The notes under the pieces: model-generated
Seen by the model: the letters and a program-made list of their open reading frames with translations, nothing else
Databases searched by the model: none
What the model was told of the DNA's origin: nothing
Assembly: GCF_037893015.1 (NCBI RefSeq)
Contig: NC_133658.1
Location: forward strand, 887,960,080 to 888,024,079
Length of the DNA: 64,000 bases
Direction: 5' to 3'
DNA from: Macrotis lagotis
Taxonomy: Eukaryota > Chordata > Mammalia > Peramelemorphia > Peramelidae
Translations under genes and position numbers: made by a program
Part shown: piece after piece, positions 1 to 10,376 of the stretch
How the letters are laid out: each line of letters begins with the position of its first letter
Numbering within the stretch: position 1 is the stretch's first letter

Positions 1-845
1 CCGGCCCCGCCCGCCCACCTCGGAGGGGCCGCGAGCCCCGGGCCGGGGGCGGCGGCCCCGAGGGGCCCCAGGCGTCTCCCCGCCTGCCAGGCGCTCCCCT
101 CCGACGCCCCCAACCTTGACCCGGGCAGAGCCGTGCCCCTGGGCGCCGCCCCTCCCCCACGCCCGCGGGCACAGCTTGGAGGGGGGGGCCCGGGCGGCGG
201 GGCTGGGCGCGGGGCGCTGTGCGGGAGGGGCCGCTGGGGCGGGGCGCCGGGGGACCCCAAAGGGGCGAGTCCCGCGCCGTCCCCTCCCCCACCGCCCCGC
301 GCCCCGCCCCCGGGGACGGAGGGGCGGGGAGCGGGGTACGGGAGGGGGAGGGGTGCGGGAGGGGAGCGGGAGGGGGAAGGGAGCGGGGTACGGAGAGGAG
401 GAGGGGAGCGGGGTGCGGAGAGGAGGAGGGGAGCGGGGTGCGGGAGGGGGAGGGGAGCGGGGGAGGGGTGCGGAGAGGGGGTGGGGGTGCGGGAGGGGGA
501 GGGGCTCCGGCGGGGGGGGGGGGATTCCGAAGGGCCGAAGCCGCGGAAGGGGGTGGGGAGGCCGGGGGAGGCCGGGGGAGCGGAGCAGCGGGCGGGGGGC
601 GCAGGTGGCCGCCCTCGGGGGGAGGGGGCCCGCGGGCGGGGGGGGGCGGCCCCCCGAGGCAGGGCCGCGCGGGCCCACGAGCGGGGGGGGCCCCACGGCG
701 GGCTCGCGCCCCGGCGGCGGGGGGAGGGGTGGGTCCCGCCGGGGGCCGCGGGTGGGGGGCACGGCGGAGCCCCGGGGCGGCGGGGGGCGCGGGGCGGGGG
801 TGCGGGGCGCGGCGGCCGGGCCGGGCCCGGGGCCATTGCACTCAC
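1..845 (-). other. PHF13: PHF13 intron 1 (5' part)
   Basis: This is the DNA downstream of the PHF13 exon 1 donor on the minus strand. It is low-complexity G-rich (plus strand). No further PHF13 exon is visible: I looked for the conserved stretch after the first 13 codons (SCKRRRTVEDFNKF in human, from memory) on the minus strand and did not see it, so exon 2 should lie beyond the left edge. Confidence 0.7.
330..520 (+). repeat. G-rich tandem repeat in PHF13 intron 1
   Basis: Imperfect tandem copies of a short unit of the form GGAGCGGGGTGCGGGAGG alternate with GGAGAGGAGGAGG. The plus strand carries dozens of runs of three or more G, with very short loops, so it has strong G-quadruplex potential. 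It lies on the template strand of PHF13, a few hundred bases inside the transcribed region. Confidence 0.8.
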
Positions 846-884
846 CTCGGGGTGGAAGGCGGGGGCGCACGAGTCGGCGTCCAT
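846..884 (-). CDS. PHF13: PHF13 coding exon 1 (PHD finger protein 13, SPOC1)
   Basis: On the minus strand an ATG at 884-882 opens 13 codons reading MDADSCAPAFHPE, followed directly by a GTGAG donor (845-841). Human PHF13, recalled from memory, begins MDSDSCAAAFHPE and then continues EYSPSC, so the match is 11 of 13 and the exon ends at the same residue in phase 0. PHF13 is a nuclear chromatin factor whose C-terminal PHD finger reads H3K4me2/3; it takes part in chromatin compaction, DNA damage response and germ-cell maintenance. Only the N-terminal tip is here; the PHD finger lies off the left edge. The divergent orientation to KLHL21 agrees with human gene order. The exon is too short for ordinary ORF calling. 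Confidence rests on residue match, donor, CpG island and synteny together. Confidence 0.85.
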
Positions 885-1149
885 GGTCCCGGGGGGCCGC
901 GGCGGCGGGGGGCTCCGGCTCGGGCAGGGCCGGGGGGCGACGCGGGGTCCCGCCCTCGGCGGCCGGCGCCCCGCACGGCCGGGGGCGCGGAGGCGGGCGC
1001 GGGGGGCGCTGCAGCCCGGGGCCGGGGCTCGGCGGGCGGGAGGCGGCGGCGGCGGCGGCGGCGGCAGCGGGAGCGGGAACCGGACCGGCTCCCGACCTGA
1101 CGCCCAGTTCGGCTCGTGTCTCGGGAGGGCGGGCGGGAGCGCCGCTAGC

Positions 1150-1167
1150 GCTGCCGGGAAATGTAGT
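1150..1167 (-). promoter_or_regulatory. ZNF143/STAF-like site, proximal
   Basis: The minus strand reads ACTACATTTCCCGGCAGC, close to the ZNF143 (SBS) consensus ACTACAWTTCCCAGMATGC as I remember it. It lies about 265 bases upstream of the PHF13 start codon, in the sense orientation of that gene. Confidence 0.65.
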
Positions 1168-1223
1168 CTCGGGGGCGGCGGAGAGGCCGGGGCCGGGGGG
1201 AGGGGCGCGGGAGCGGGCGCGGC

Positions 1224-1245
1224 GCCTTCTGGGAAGCGTAGTTCC
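1224..1245 (-). promoter_or_regulatory. ZNF143/STAF-like site, distal
   Basis: The minus strand reads GGAACTACGCTTCCCAGAAG, the same ACTAC..TTCCCAG core as the neighbouring site, in the same orientation and about 75 bases further upstream. Paired sites of this type are common in CpG-island promoters. Confidence 0.65.
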
Positions 1246-1260
1246 GGGCCGCGCGGGGCC

Positions 1261-2040
1261 GCCGCACGCAGGCCCCGCGGGAGACTCCGGCCCCCATGAG
1301 GCCGCGCGGCGGCGGGGGCGGGGGCGGGGGCTCCTGACGGAGGCAGGCGTCCGCGGCTGGGGGAGGGGCACCGAAAGCGGGGGAGGGGCGGGGGCTCGCG
1401 CCGCCGACTCGGCCTGTGGGGGAAGGGCGGCGCGCCGGGAGACACCCCCCGGCCCCCGCCTCGGGAGCCCGAGTCGGGGCGCATCTTACGGCGGGGCGCG
1501 GGGCGCGGGGCGCGGGCTCCCCCACCGGGCCCTCGGGGGCCAGGATGGAGGCGGGGTCCCCTTTTCCCCTTTTTCTCCTCAAGGGCCACCTTTCCCCTCC
1601 TAGTGGGGGGGGACCCTGGGGGGGCACAGGGAAGGGGGTGTGTGGGGTGAAGGGGTTGTGCTCGTTCTGCACCTCCGGTTTGGGGGTGAGGGGAGCGCCC
1701 CCTCCTCTGCGCTCCTCCTGCGACCTGCTCCCTCTACACACCCCCTTGGGGGGGCGAGTCATCCCTCTTCCTCCTCCCTCCCTCGCTTTCTCTCACTTGA
1801 CCCCCCCTTTTTTGAGGGGGGCTGAAGCTGCGCCCCCAGCCCATCTCCCCGCGGTGTGGGTGGGGTCCCCGGGCGGGGGGCCGGGGGGCGGGGCGAGGCC
1901 GGCGGGAGCTCAGTCCCCCGTGGGTGCGCCCGCAGGTCGCCCTGGTCTCCCCGCATTTCCTGGTGAAGTTGTCTTGTTCCTCCCGGCCACCAGCTCCGCC
2001 GCTCCTCCTCCTCCTGCGCCGCCCGTCCCATCCCCCTCCT
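1261..2040. other. GC-rich upstream flank, no gene
   Basis: The CpG-rich character continues and gradually becomes C/T-rich (for example CCCCCCTTTTTTGAGGGGG near 1800). No exon or recognisable repeat family was found. It forms the junction between the PHF13 promoter and the CT array. Confidence 0.6.
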
Positions 2041-5000
2041 CTCCTCTCCATCTCTCTGCCATCTCCTCTCTCTCTCTCACTTCTCTCTGTTTCTCTCTCT
2101 CTCTGCCATCTCTTTCTTTCACTTCTCTCTCTTCTCTCTCTGTTTCTCTCTCTGCCATCTCTCTCTCTTTCACTTCTCTCTCTTCTCTCTGTTTCTCTCC
2201 CTGCCATCTCTATCTGCCATCTCTCTCTCTCTTTCACTTCTCTCTCTTCTCTCTCTGTTTCTCTCTCTGCCATCTCTCTCTCTTTCACTTCTCTCTCCTC
2301 TCTCTCTGTTTCTCTGCCATCTCTCTCTGCCATCTCTCTCTCACTTCTCTCTCTTCTCTCTCTCTGTTTCTCTCTGCCATCTCTCTCTTTCACTTCTCTC
2401 TCTTCTCTCTCTGTTTCTCTCTCTGACATCTCTCTCTCTTTCACTTCTCTCTCTTCTCTCTCTGTCTCTCTCTGCCATCTCTCTTTCACCTCTCTCTCTT
2501 CTCTCCCTGTTTCTCTCTCTGCCATCTCTCTCTCTTTCACTTCTCTCTCTTCTCTCTCTGTCTCTCTCTGCCATCTCTCTCTTTCACTTCTCTCTCTTCT
2601 CTCTCTGTTTCTCTCTCTGCCATCTCTCTCACTCTCTCACTTCTCTCTCTGCCATCTCTCTCTCTTTCACTTCTCTCTCTTCTCTCTCTGTCTCTCTCTG
2701 CCATCTCTCTCTTTCACTTCTCTCTGTTTCTCTCTCTCTGCCATCTCTCTCCCTTTCACTTCTCTCTCCTCTCTCTCTGTTTCTCTCTCTGCCATCTCTC
2801 TGCCATCTCTCTTTCACTTCTCTCTCTTCTCTCTCTCTCTGCCATCTCTCTCTTTCACTTCTCTCTGTTTCTCTCTCTCTGCCATCTCTCTCTTTCACTT
2901 CTCTCTCTTCTCTCTCTGTTTCTCTCTCTGCCATCTCTCTCTTTCACTTCTCTCTCTGTTTCTCTCTCTCACCTCTCTCTGTCTCTCTCTCTGCCATCTC
3001 TCTCTTTCACTTCTCTCTCTTCTCTCTCTGTTTCTCTCTGTGCCATCTCTCTGCCATCTCTCTCTCTTTCACTTCTCTCTCTTCTCTCTCTGTTTCTCTC
3101 TCTGCCATTTCTCTCTTTCACTTCTCTCTCTTCTCTCTGTTTCTCTCTCTCTGCCATCTCTCTCCCTTTCACTTCTCTCTCCTCTCTCTCTGTTTCTCTC
3201 TCTGCCATCTCTCTCACTTCTCTCTCTGTTTCTCTCTCTCTTTCACTTCTCTCTCTTCTCTCTGCCATCTCTCTCTCTTTCACTTCTCTCTCTCTCTGCC
3301 CTCTCTTTCACTTCTCTCTGTTTCTCTCTCTCTGCCATCTCTCTCCCTTTCACTTCTCTCTCCTCTCTCTCTCTCTTACATCTCTCTGCCATCTCTCTCT
3401 TTCACTTCTCTCTCTTCTCTCTCTGTTTCTCTCTCTGCCATCTCTCTCTCTGCCCTCTCTTTCACTTCTCTTCTCTCTCTCTGTTTCTCTCTCTTTCACT
3501 TCTCTCTCTTCTCTCTGTTTCTCTCTCTCTGCCATCTCTCTCTCTCTTTCACCTCTCTCTTCTCTCTCTGTCTCTCTCTCTGCCATCTCTCTCTCTTTCA
3601 CTTCTCTCTGTCTCTCTCTCTTCTCTCTCTGCCATCTCTCTCTTTCACTTCTCTCTCTTCTCTCTCTGTTTCTCTCTCTGCCATCTCTCTCTCTTTCACT
3701 TCTCTCTCCTCTCTCTCTGTTTCTCTCTCTGCCATCTCTCTCTCTTTCACTTCTCTCTCTCTCTCTTCTCTCTCTGTTTCTCTATCTGCCATCTCTCTCT
3801 TTCACTTCTCTCTCTTCTCTCTCTGTCTCTCTCTGCCATCTCTCTCTTTCACTTCTCTCTCTTCCCTCTCTGTTTCTCTCTCTGCCATCTCTCTTTCACT
3901 TCTCTCTCTTCTCTCTCTGTTTCTCTCTCTGCCATCTCTCTCTCTTTCACTTCTCTCTGCTCTCTCTCTGTTTCTCTCTCTGCCATCTCTCTCTTTCACT
4001 TCTCTCTCTTCTCTCTGTTTCTCTCTCTGCCATCTCTATCTGCCATCTCTCTCTTTCACTTCTCTCTCTTCTCTCTCTGTCTCTCTCTGCCATCTCTCTG
4101 CCATCTCTCTCTTTCACTTCTCTCTCTTCTCTCTCTGTTTCTCTCTCTGCCATCTCTCTGCCCTCTCTTTCACTTCTCTTCTCTCTCTCTCTCTGTTTCT
4201 CTCTCTTTCACTTCTCTCTCTTCTCTCTGTTTCTCTCTCTCTGCCATCTCTCTCTCTTTCACCTCTCTCTTCTCTCTCTGTCTCTCTCTGCCATCTCTCT
4301 CTTTCACTTCTCTCTCTTCTCTCTCTGTTTCTCTCTCTGCCATCTCTCTTTCACTTCTCTCTCTTCTCTCTCTGTTTCTCTCTCTGCCATCTCTCTCTCT
4401 TTCACTTCTCTCTCCTCTCTCTCTGTTTCTCTCTCTGCCATCTCTCTCTTTCACTTCTCTCTCTTCTCTCTGTTTCTCTCTCTGCCATCTCTATCTGCCA
4501 TCTCTCTCTTTCACTTCTCTCTCTTCTCTCTCTGTCTCTCTCTGCCATCTCTCTCTTTCACTTCTCTCTCTTCCCTCTCTGTTTCTCTCTCTGCCATCTC
4601 TCTTTCACTTCTCTCTCTTCTCTCTCTGTTTCTCTCTCTGCCATCTCTCTCTCTTTCACTTCTCTCTCCTCTCTCTCTGTTTCTCTCTCTGCCATCTCTC
4701 TCTTTCACTTCTCTCTCTTCTCTCTGTTTCTCTCTCTGCCATCTCTATCTGCCATCTCTCTCTTTCACTTCTCTCTCTTCTCTCTCTGTCTCTCTGCCAT
4801 CTCTCTCTCTGCCATCTCTCTCTTTCACTTCTCTTCTCTCTCTCTCTGTTTCTCTCTTTCACTTCTCTCTCTTCTCTCTGTCTCTCTCTCTCTCTCTGCC
4901 ATCTCTCTCTCTTTCACCTCTCTCTTCTCTCTCTGTCTCTCTCTGCCATCTCTCTCTTTCACTTCTCTCTGTTTCTCTCTCTCTGCCATCTCTCTCCCTT

Positions 5001-8000
5001 TCACTTCTCTCTCTCTCTCTCTCTGTTTCTCTCTCTCTGCCATCTCTCTGCCATCTCTCTCTTTCACTTCTCTCTCTTCTCTCTCTCTGTTTCTCTCTCT
5101 CTGCCATCTCTCTCTCTTTCACTTCTCTCTCTTCTCTCTCTTCTCTCTCTCTGCCATCTCTCTCTCTTTCACTTCTCTCTGTTTCTCTCTCTGTCTCTCT
5201 CTGCCATCTCTCTCTTTCACTTCTCTCTCTTCTCTCTCTGTTTCTCTCTCTGCCATCTCTCTTTCACTTCTCTCTCTGTCTCTCTCTGTCATCTCTCTCT
5301 TTCACTTCTCTCTCTTCTCTCTCTGTTTCTCTCTCTGCCATCTCTCTTTCACTTCTCTCTCTTCTCTCTCTGTTTCTCTCTCTGCCATCTCTCTCTTTCA
5401 CTTCTCTCTCTTCTCTCTGTTTCTCTCTCTGCCATCTCTATCTGCCATCTCTCTCTTTCACTTCTCTCTCTTCTCTCTCTGTCTCTCTCTGCCATCTCTC
5501 TCTCTGCCATCTCTCTCTTTCACTTCTCTTCTCTCTCTCTGTTTCTCTCTTTCACTTCTCTCTCTCTCTCTCTGTTTCTCTCTCTCTCTCTGCCATCTCT
5601 CTCTCTTTCACCTCTCTCTTCTCTCTCTGTCTCTCTCTGCCATCTCTCTCTTTCACTTCTCTCTGTTTCTCTCTCTCTGCCATCTCTCTCCCTTTCACTT
5701 CTCTCTCCTCTCTCTCTCTGTTTCTCTCTCTCTGCCATCTCTCTGCCATCTCTCTCTTTCACTTCTCTCTCTTCTCTCTCTCTGTTTCTCTCTCTCTGCC
5801 ATCTCTCTTTCACTTCTCTCTCTTCTCTCTCTGTCTCTCTCTCTGCCATCTCTCTCTCTTTCACTTCTCTCTGTTTCTCTCTCTGTCTCTCTCTGCCATC
5901 TCTCTCTTTCACTTCTCTCTCTTCTCTCTCTGTTTCTCTCTCTGCCATCTCTCTTTCACTTCTCTCTCTGTCTCTCTCTGTCATCTCTCTCTTTCACTTC
6001 TCTCTCTTCTCTCTCTGTTTCTCTCTCTGCCATCTCTTTCACTTCTCTCTCTTCTCTCTCTGTTTCTCTCTCTGCCATCTCTCTCTCTTTCACTTCTCTC
6101 TCCTCTCTCTCTGTTTCTCTCTCTGCCATCTCTCTTTCACTTCTCTCTCTTCTCTCTCTGTTTCTCTCTCTGCCATCTCTCTCTGCCATCTCTCTCCCTT
6201 TCACTTCTCTCTCTCTCTCTCTCTCTCTCTGTTTCTCTCTCTGCCATCTCTCTGCCATCTCTCTTTCACTTCTCTCTCTTCTCTCTCTCTCTCTGCCATC
6301 TCTCTCTCTCTTTCACTTCTCTCTCTTCTCTCTCTCTTTCACTTCTCTTCTCTCTCTCTCTGTTTCTCTCTCTCTTTCACTTCTCTCTCTTCTCTCTGTT
6401 TCTCTCTCTCTGCCATCTCTCTCACTTCTCTCTCTTCTCTCTCTGTCTCTCTCTGCCATCTCTCTTTCACTTCTCTCTGTTTCTCTCTCTGTTTCTCTCT
6501 CTCTTTCACTTCTCTCTCTTCTCTCTCTGTCTCTCTCTCTGCCATCTCTCTCTTTCACTTCTCTCTCTGTTTCTCTCTCTCTTTCACTTCTCTCTCTTCT
6601 CTCTCTGTCTCTCTCTCTGCCATCTCTCTCTTTCACTTCTCTCTCTGTTTCTCTCTCTGTTTCTCTCTCTCTTTCTCTCTCTCTGCCATCTCTCTCTCTT
6701 TCACTTCTCTCTCTTCTCTCTCTGTTTCTCTCTCTGCCATCTCTCTCTTTCACTTCTCTCTCTTCTCTCTCTGTTTCTCTCTCTCTGCCATCTCTCTCTC
6801 TTTCACTTCTCTCTCTTCTCTCTCTGTTTCTCTCTCTGCCATCTCTCTCTTTCACTTCTCTCTCTGTTTCTCTCTCTCTTTCACTTCTCTCTCTTCTCTC
6901 TGTTTCTCTCTCTCTGCCATCTCTCTCTCTTTCACTTCTCTCTCTCTCCGCCATCTCTTTCACTTCTCTCTGTTTCTCTCTCTCTGCCATCTCTCTCCCT
7001 TTCACTTCTCTCTCCTCTCTCTCTCTTACATCTCTCTGCCATCTCTCTCTTTCACTTCTCTCTCTTCTCTCTCTCTGTTTCTCTCTCTCTCTGCCATCTC
7101 TCTCTCTTTCACTTCTCTCTCTTCTCTCTCTGTTTCTCTCTCTGCCATCTCTCTCTCTGCCATCTCTCTCTTTCACTTCTCTTCTCTCTCTCTCTGTTTC
7201 TCTCTTTCACTTCTCTCTCTTCTCTCTGTTTCTCTCTCTCTCTCTGCCATCTCTCTCTCTCTTTCACCTCTCTCTTCTCTCTCTGTCTCTCTCTGCCATC
7301 TCTCTCTTTCACTTCTCTCTGTTTCTCTCTCTCTGCCATCTCTCTCCCTTTCACTTCTCTCTCCTCTCTCTCTCTGTTTCTCTCTCTCTGCCATCTCTCT
7401 GCCATCTCTCTCTTTCACTTCTCTCTCTTCTCTCTCTCTGTTTCTCTCTCTGCCATCTCTCTCTCACTTCTCTCTCTTCTCTCTCTGTCTCTCTCTGCCA
7501 TCTCTCTCTTTCACTTCTCTCTCTGTTTCTCTCTCTGCCATCTCTCTCTTTCACTTCTCTCTCTGTTTCTCTCTCTGCCTCTCTCTTTCACTTCTCTCTC
7601 TGTTTCTCTCTCTCTTTCACTTCTCTCTCTTCTCTCTCTCTCTCTCTGCCATCTCTCTCTTTCACTTCTCTCTCTTCTCTCTCTGTTTCTCTCTGTGCCA
7701 TCTCTCTGCCATCTCTCTCTCTTTCACTTCTCTCTCTTCTCTCTCTGTTTCTCTCTCTGCCATCTCTCTCTTTCACTTCTCTCTCTCTCTCTCTCTGTTT
7801 CTCTCTCTCTGCCATCTCTCTCCCTTTCACTTCTCTCTCCTCTCTCTCTCTTACATCTCTCTGCCATCTCTCTCTTTCACTTCTCTCTCTTCTCTCTCTG
7901 TTTCTCTCTGCCATCTCTCTCCCTTTCACTTCTCTCTCCTCTCTCTCTCTCTTACATCTCTCTGCCATCTCTCTCTTTCACTTCTCTCTCTTCTCTCTCT

Positions 8001-9830
8001 GTTTCTCTCTGCCATCTCTCTCCCTTTCACTTCTCTCTCTTCTCTCTCTCTGTTTCTCTCTCTCTCTGCCATCTCTCTCTGCCATCTCTCTCTCTCTTTC
8101 ACTTCTCTCTCTTCTCTCTCTGCCATCTCTCTGCCATCTCTCTCTTTCACTTCTCTTCTCTCTCTCTCTTTCACTTCTCTCTCTTCTCTCTGTTTCTCTC
8201 TCTCTGCCATCCCTCTCTCTCTTTCACCTCTCTCTTCTCTCTCTGTCTCTCTCTGCCATCTCTCTCACTTCTCTCTGTTTCTCTCTCTGCCATCTCTCTC
8301 TCTCTTTCACTTCTCTCTCTTCTCTCTCTGTTTCTCTCTCTCTCTGTTTCTCTCTCTGCCATCTCTCTCTTTCTCTCTCTTTCACTTCTCTCTCCTCTCT
8401 GTTTCTCTCTCTCTGCCATCTCTCTCTTCTCTCTCTCTTTCTCTCTCTCGCTCTGCCATCTCTCTCTTTCACTTCTCTCTCTTCTCTCTCTGTCTCTCTC
8501 TCTACCATCTCTCTCTTTCACTTCTCTCTGTTTCTCTCTCTCTGCCATCTCTCTCTCTTTCACTTCTCTCTCTTCTCTCTCTCTCTGTTTCTCTCTGCCA
8601 TCTCTCTCTTTCACTTCTCTCTCTTCTCTCTCTCTGTTTCTCTCTCTCTGCCATCTCTCTCTCTGCCATCTCTCTCTCTTTTCTCTTCTCTCTCTCTCTG
8701 TTTCTCTGCCATCTCTCTCTGCCATCTCTCTCTCTGTCATCTCTCTCTGCCATCTCTTTCACTTCTCTCTCTTCTCTCTCTCTGCCATCTCTCTCTGCCA
8801 TCTCTCTTTTACTTTTCTCTCTTCTCTCTCTCTTTCACTTGTCTCTCTTCTCTGTTTCTCTCTCTCTCTGCTATCTCTCTCTCTGCCATCTCTCTCTCTT
8901 TCACTTCTCTCTCTCTGTTTCTCTCTCTGCCATCTCTCTCACTTCTCTCTGTTTCTCTCTCTGCCATCTCTCTCTTTCACTTCTCTCTCTTCTCTCTCTC
9001 TGTTTCTCTCTCTCTGCCATCTCTCTCTTTCACTTCTCTCTCTCTCTCTCTCTGTTTCTTTCTCTGCCATCTCTCTCTCTTTCACTTCTCTCTCTCTCTG
9101 TTTCTCTCTCTGCCATCTCTCTCTCTTTCACTTCTCTCTCTGTTTCTCTCTCTGCCATCTCTCTCTCTGCCATCTCTCTCTTTCACTTCTCTCTCTTCTC
9201 TCTGTTTCTCTCTCTCTTTCACTTCTCTCCTCTCTCTCTGTTTCTCTCTCTGCCATCTCTCTCTGCCATCTCTTTCTCTTTCACTTCTCTCTTCTCTCTC
9301 TGTTTCTCTCTCTCTTCTCTCTCTCTGTTTCTCTCTCTGCCATCTCTCTCACTTCTCTCTGTTTCTCTCTCTCTGCCATCTCTCTCTTTCACTTCTCTCT
9401 CTTCTCTCTCTCTGTTTCTCTCTCTCTGCCATCTCTCTCTTTCACTTCTCTCTCTTCTCTCTCTCTGTTTCTTTCTCTGCCATCTCTCTCTTTCACTTCT
9501 CTCTCTCTCTGTTTCTCTCTCTGCCATCTCTCTCTCTTTCACTTCTCTCTCTGTTTCTCTCTCTGCCATCTCTCTCTCTGCCATCTCTCTCTTTCACTTC
9601 TCTCTCTTCTCTCTCTCTGTTTCTCTCTCTCTTTCACTTCTCTCCTCTCTCTCTGTTTCTCTCTCTGCCATCTCTCTCTGCCATCTCTTTCTCTTTCACT
9701 TCTCTCTTCTCTCTCTGTTTCTCTCTCTCTTCTCTCTCTCTGTTTCTCTCTCTCTGCCATCTCTCTCTGCCATCTCTCTCTCCATCTCTCTCTCTCTATC
9801 TTTCACTTCTCTCTCTCCTCTCTCACTCTT
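2041..9830 (+). repeat. Giant pyrimidine minisatellite array
   Basis: About 7.8 kb of almost pure C/T on the plus strand. The unit is near 50 bp and has three landmarks in a fixed order: GCCATCTCTCTC, TTTCACTTCTCTC and TTCTCTCTCTGTTTCTC, separated by variable (CT)n. At this unit length there are on the order of 150 copies. Rarer variants (TTACATCTCTC, CTATCTGCCATC, TTCCCTCTCTG) recur at long spacing, which shows duplication of multi-unit blocks. Purines occur almost only in GCCATC, TTCAC and CTGTTT, so TAA, TAG and TGA are nearly absent from all three plus frames. That explains a 2712-codon Ser/Leu/Phe frame (1924-10062) and the many Glu/Arg-rich minus frames; none is credible as a gene. Copy number in this assembly may be inexact. 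Confidence 0.97.
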
Positions 9831-10060
9831 TCCATCTCTCTTCTTTTTCTACCTCCCTCCTTTTCTTCCCCTATTTTCTCTTTCTCACAATTTCCTTTTC
9901 TCCCCTCTTCTCCCTCTTCTATCCCTGTCTCCTACTCCCTCCCCTTTTTCTCTTTTCACTCATTCCTCCTCTCTGTCTCTGTCACTGTTCTCTATCCCTC
10001 TTCTCCCCTTTCTTACTGTTTCTCCTCTCCCCCCCCGCTGCACTCTAACTTTTGAACATT
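9831..10060 (+). repeat. Degenerate pyrimidine-rich edge of the array
   Basis: The C/T bias continues but the unit landmarks are lost and other bases intrude. This is either the oldest edge of the array or the pyrimidine-rich tract from which it was amplified. Confidence 0.65.
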
Positions 10061-10376
10061 AAGAGCACTCTTTCTTTTTTTCTTCTCTCCTTCTTTCTTT
10101 TTACACAAATGGAGCTAGCAGTCACTTCAGGTGAAATGTGTATTATGTGGTTTTGGCTTTCAGTCCCATTCCTGGAAGATTTTTACCCAATTTATACATG
10201 GGGTTTTCGTTATTTTAAATTTGCGCTTTGTCTATTCTGCTTCCTGGTAGAATGATTTTCTGAAATGATTTTCCAAAAATTAAGGATTGAAAGAATTGAA
10301 CAGTATTGAGCAAAATGGTGTGCTTATTGTTTTGATGCTTTAACTTGACTGTGTCCCCCCTGATGGAAAGTATCAT

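Larger units (their letters stand above)
885..1260 (-). promoter_or_regulatory. PHF13: PHF13 5' UTR and core promoter
   Basis: This GC-rich stretch lies immediately upstream of the PHF13 start codon and holds two ZNF143-like sites, a CGG-repeat run near 1040-1070 and many GC boxes. No TATA box is visible, as expected for a CpG-island promoter. The transcription start cannot be fixed from sequence; the site positions suggest somewhere near 1000-1200. Confidence 0.55.
1..2040. other. CpG island over the PHF13 5' end
   Basis: This stretch is extremely GC-rich and dense in CG dinucleotides, and drops abruptly into CT-repeat DNA at about 2041. It covers the first coding exon of PHF13, the start of its first intron and the presumed promoter. 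Long reading frames across it (one of 495 codons on the plus strand) are rich in Gly, Arg and Pro and are a by-product of base composition, not genes. Confidence 0.85.

Noticed and set aside
116-1603. 495-codon and 388-codon Gly/Arg/Pro-rich plus-strand frames
   Set aside because: These are CpG-island composition artefacts; the real gene there is PHF13 on the other strand.
2341-9760. Many minus-strand Glu/Arg/Lys-rich frames as coiled-coil proteins
   Set aside because: They are the reverse translation of the same array, with ATG supplied by each GATGGC.
2041-9830. CRISPR array
   Set aside because: There are no constant repeats with unique spacers; it is a eukaryotic minisatellite.
1924-10062. 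2712-codon plus-strand frame and a nested 786-codon frame as a Ser/Leu-rich membrane protein
   Set aside because: They lie wholly in a CT minisatellite that cannot encode stops; the protein is a translation of the repeat.
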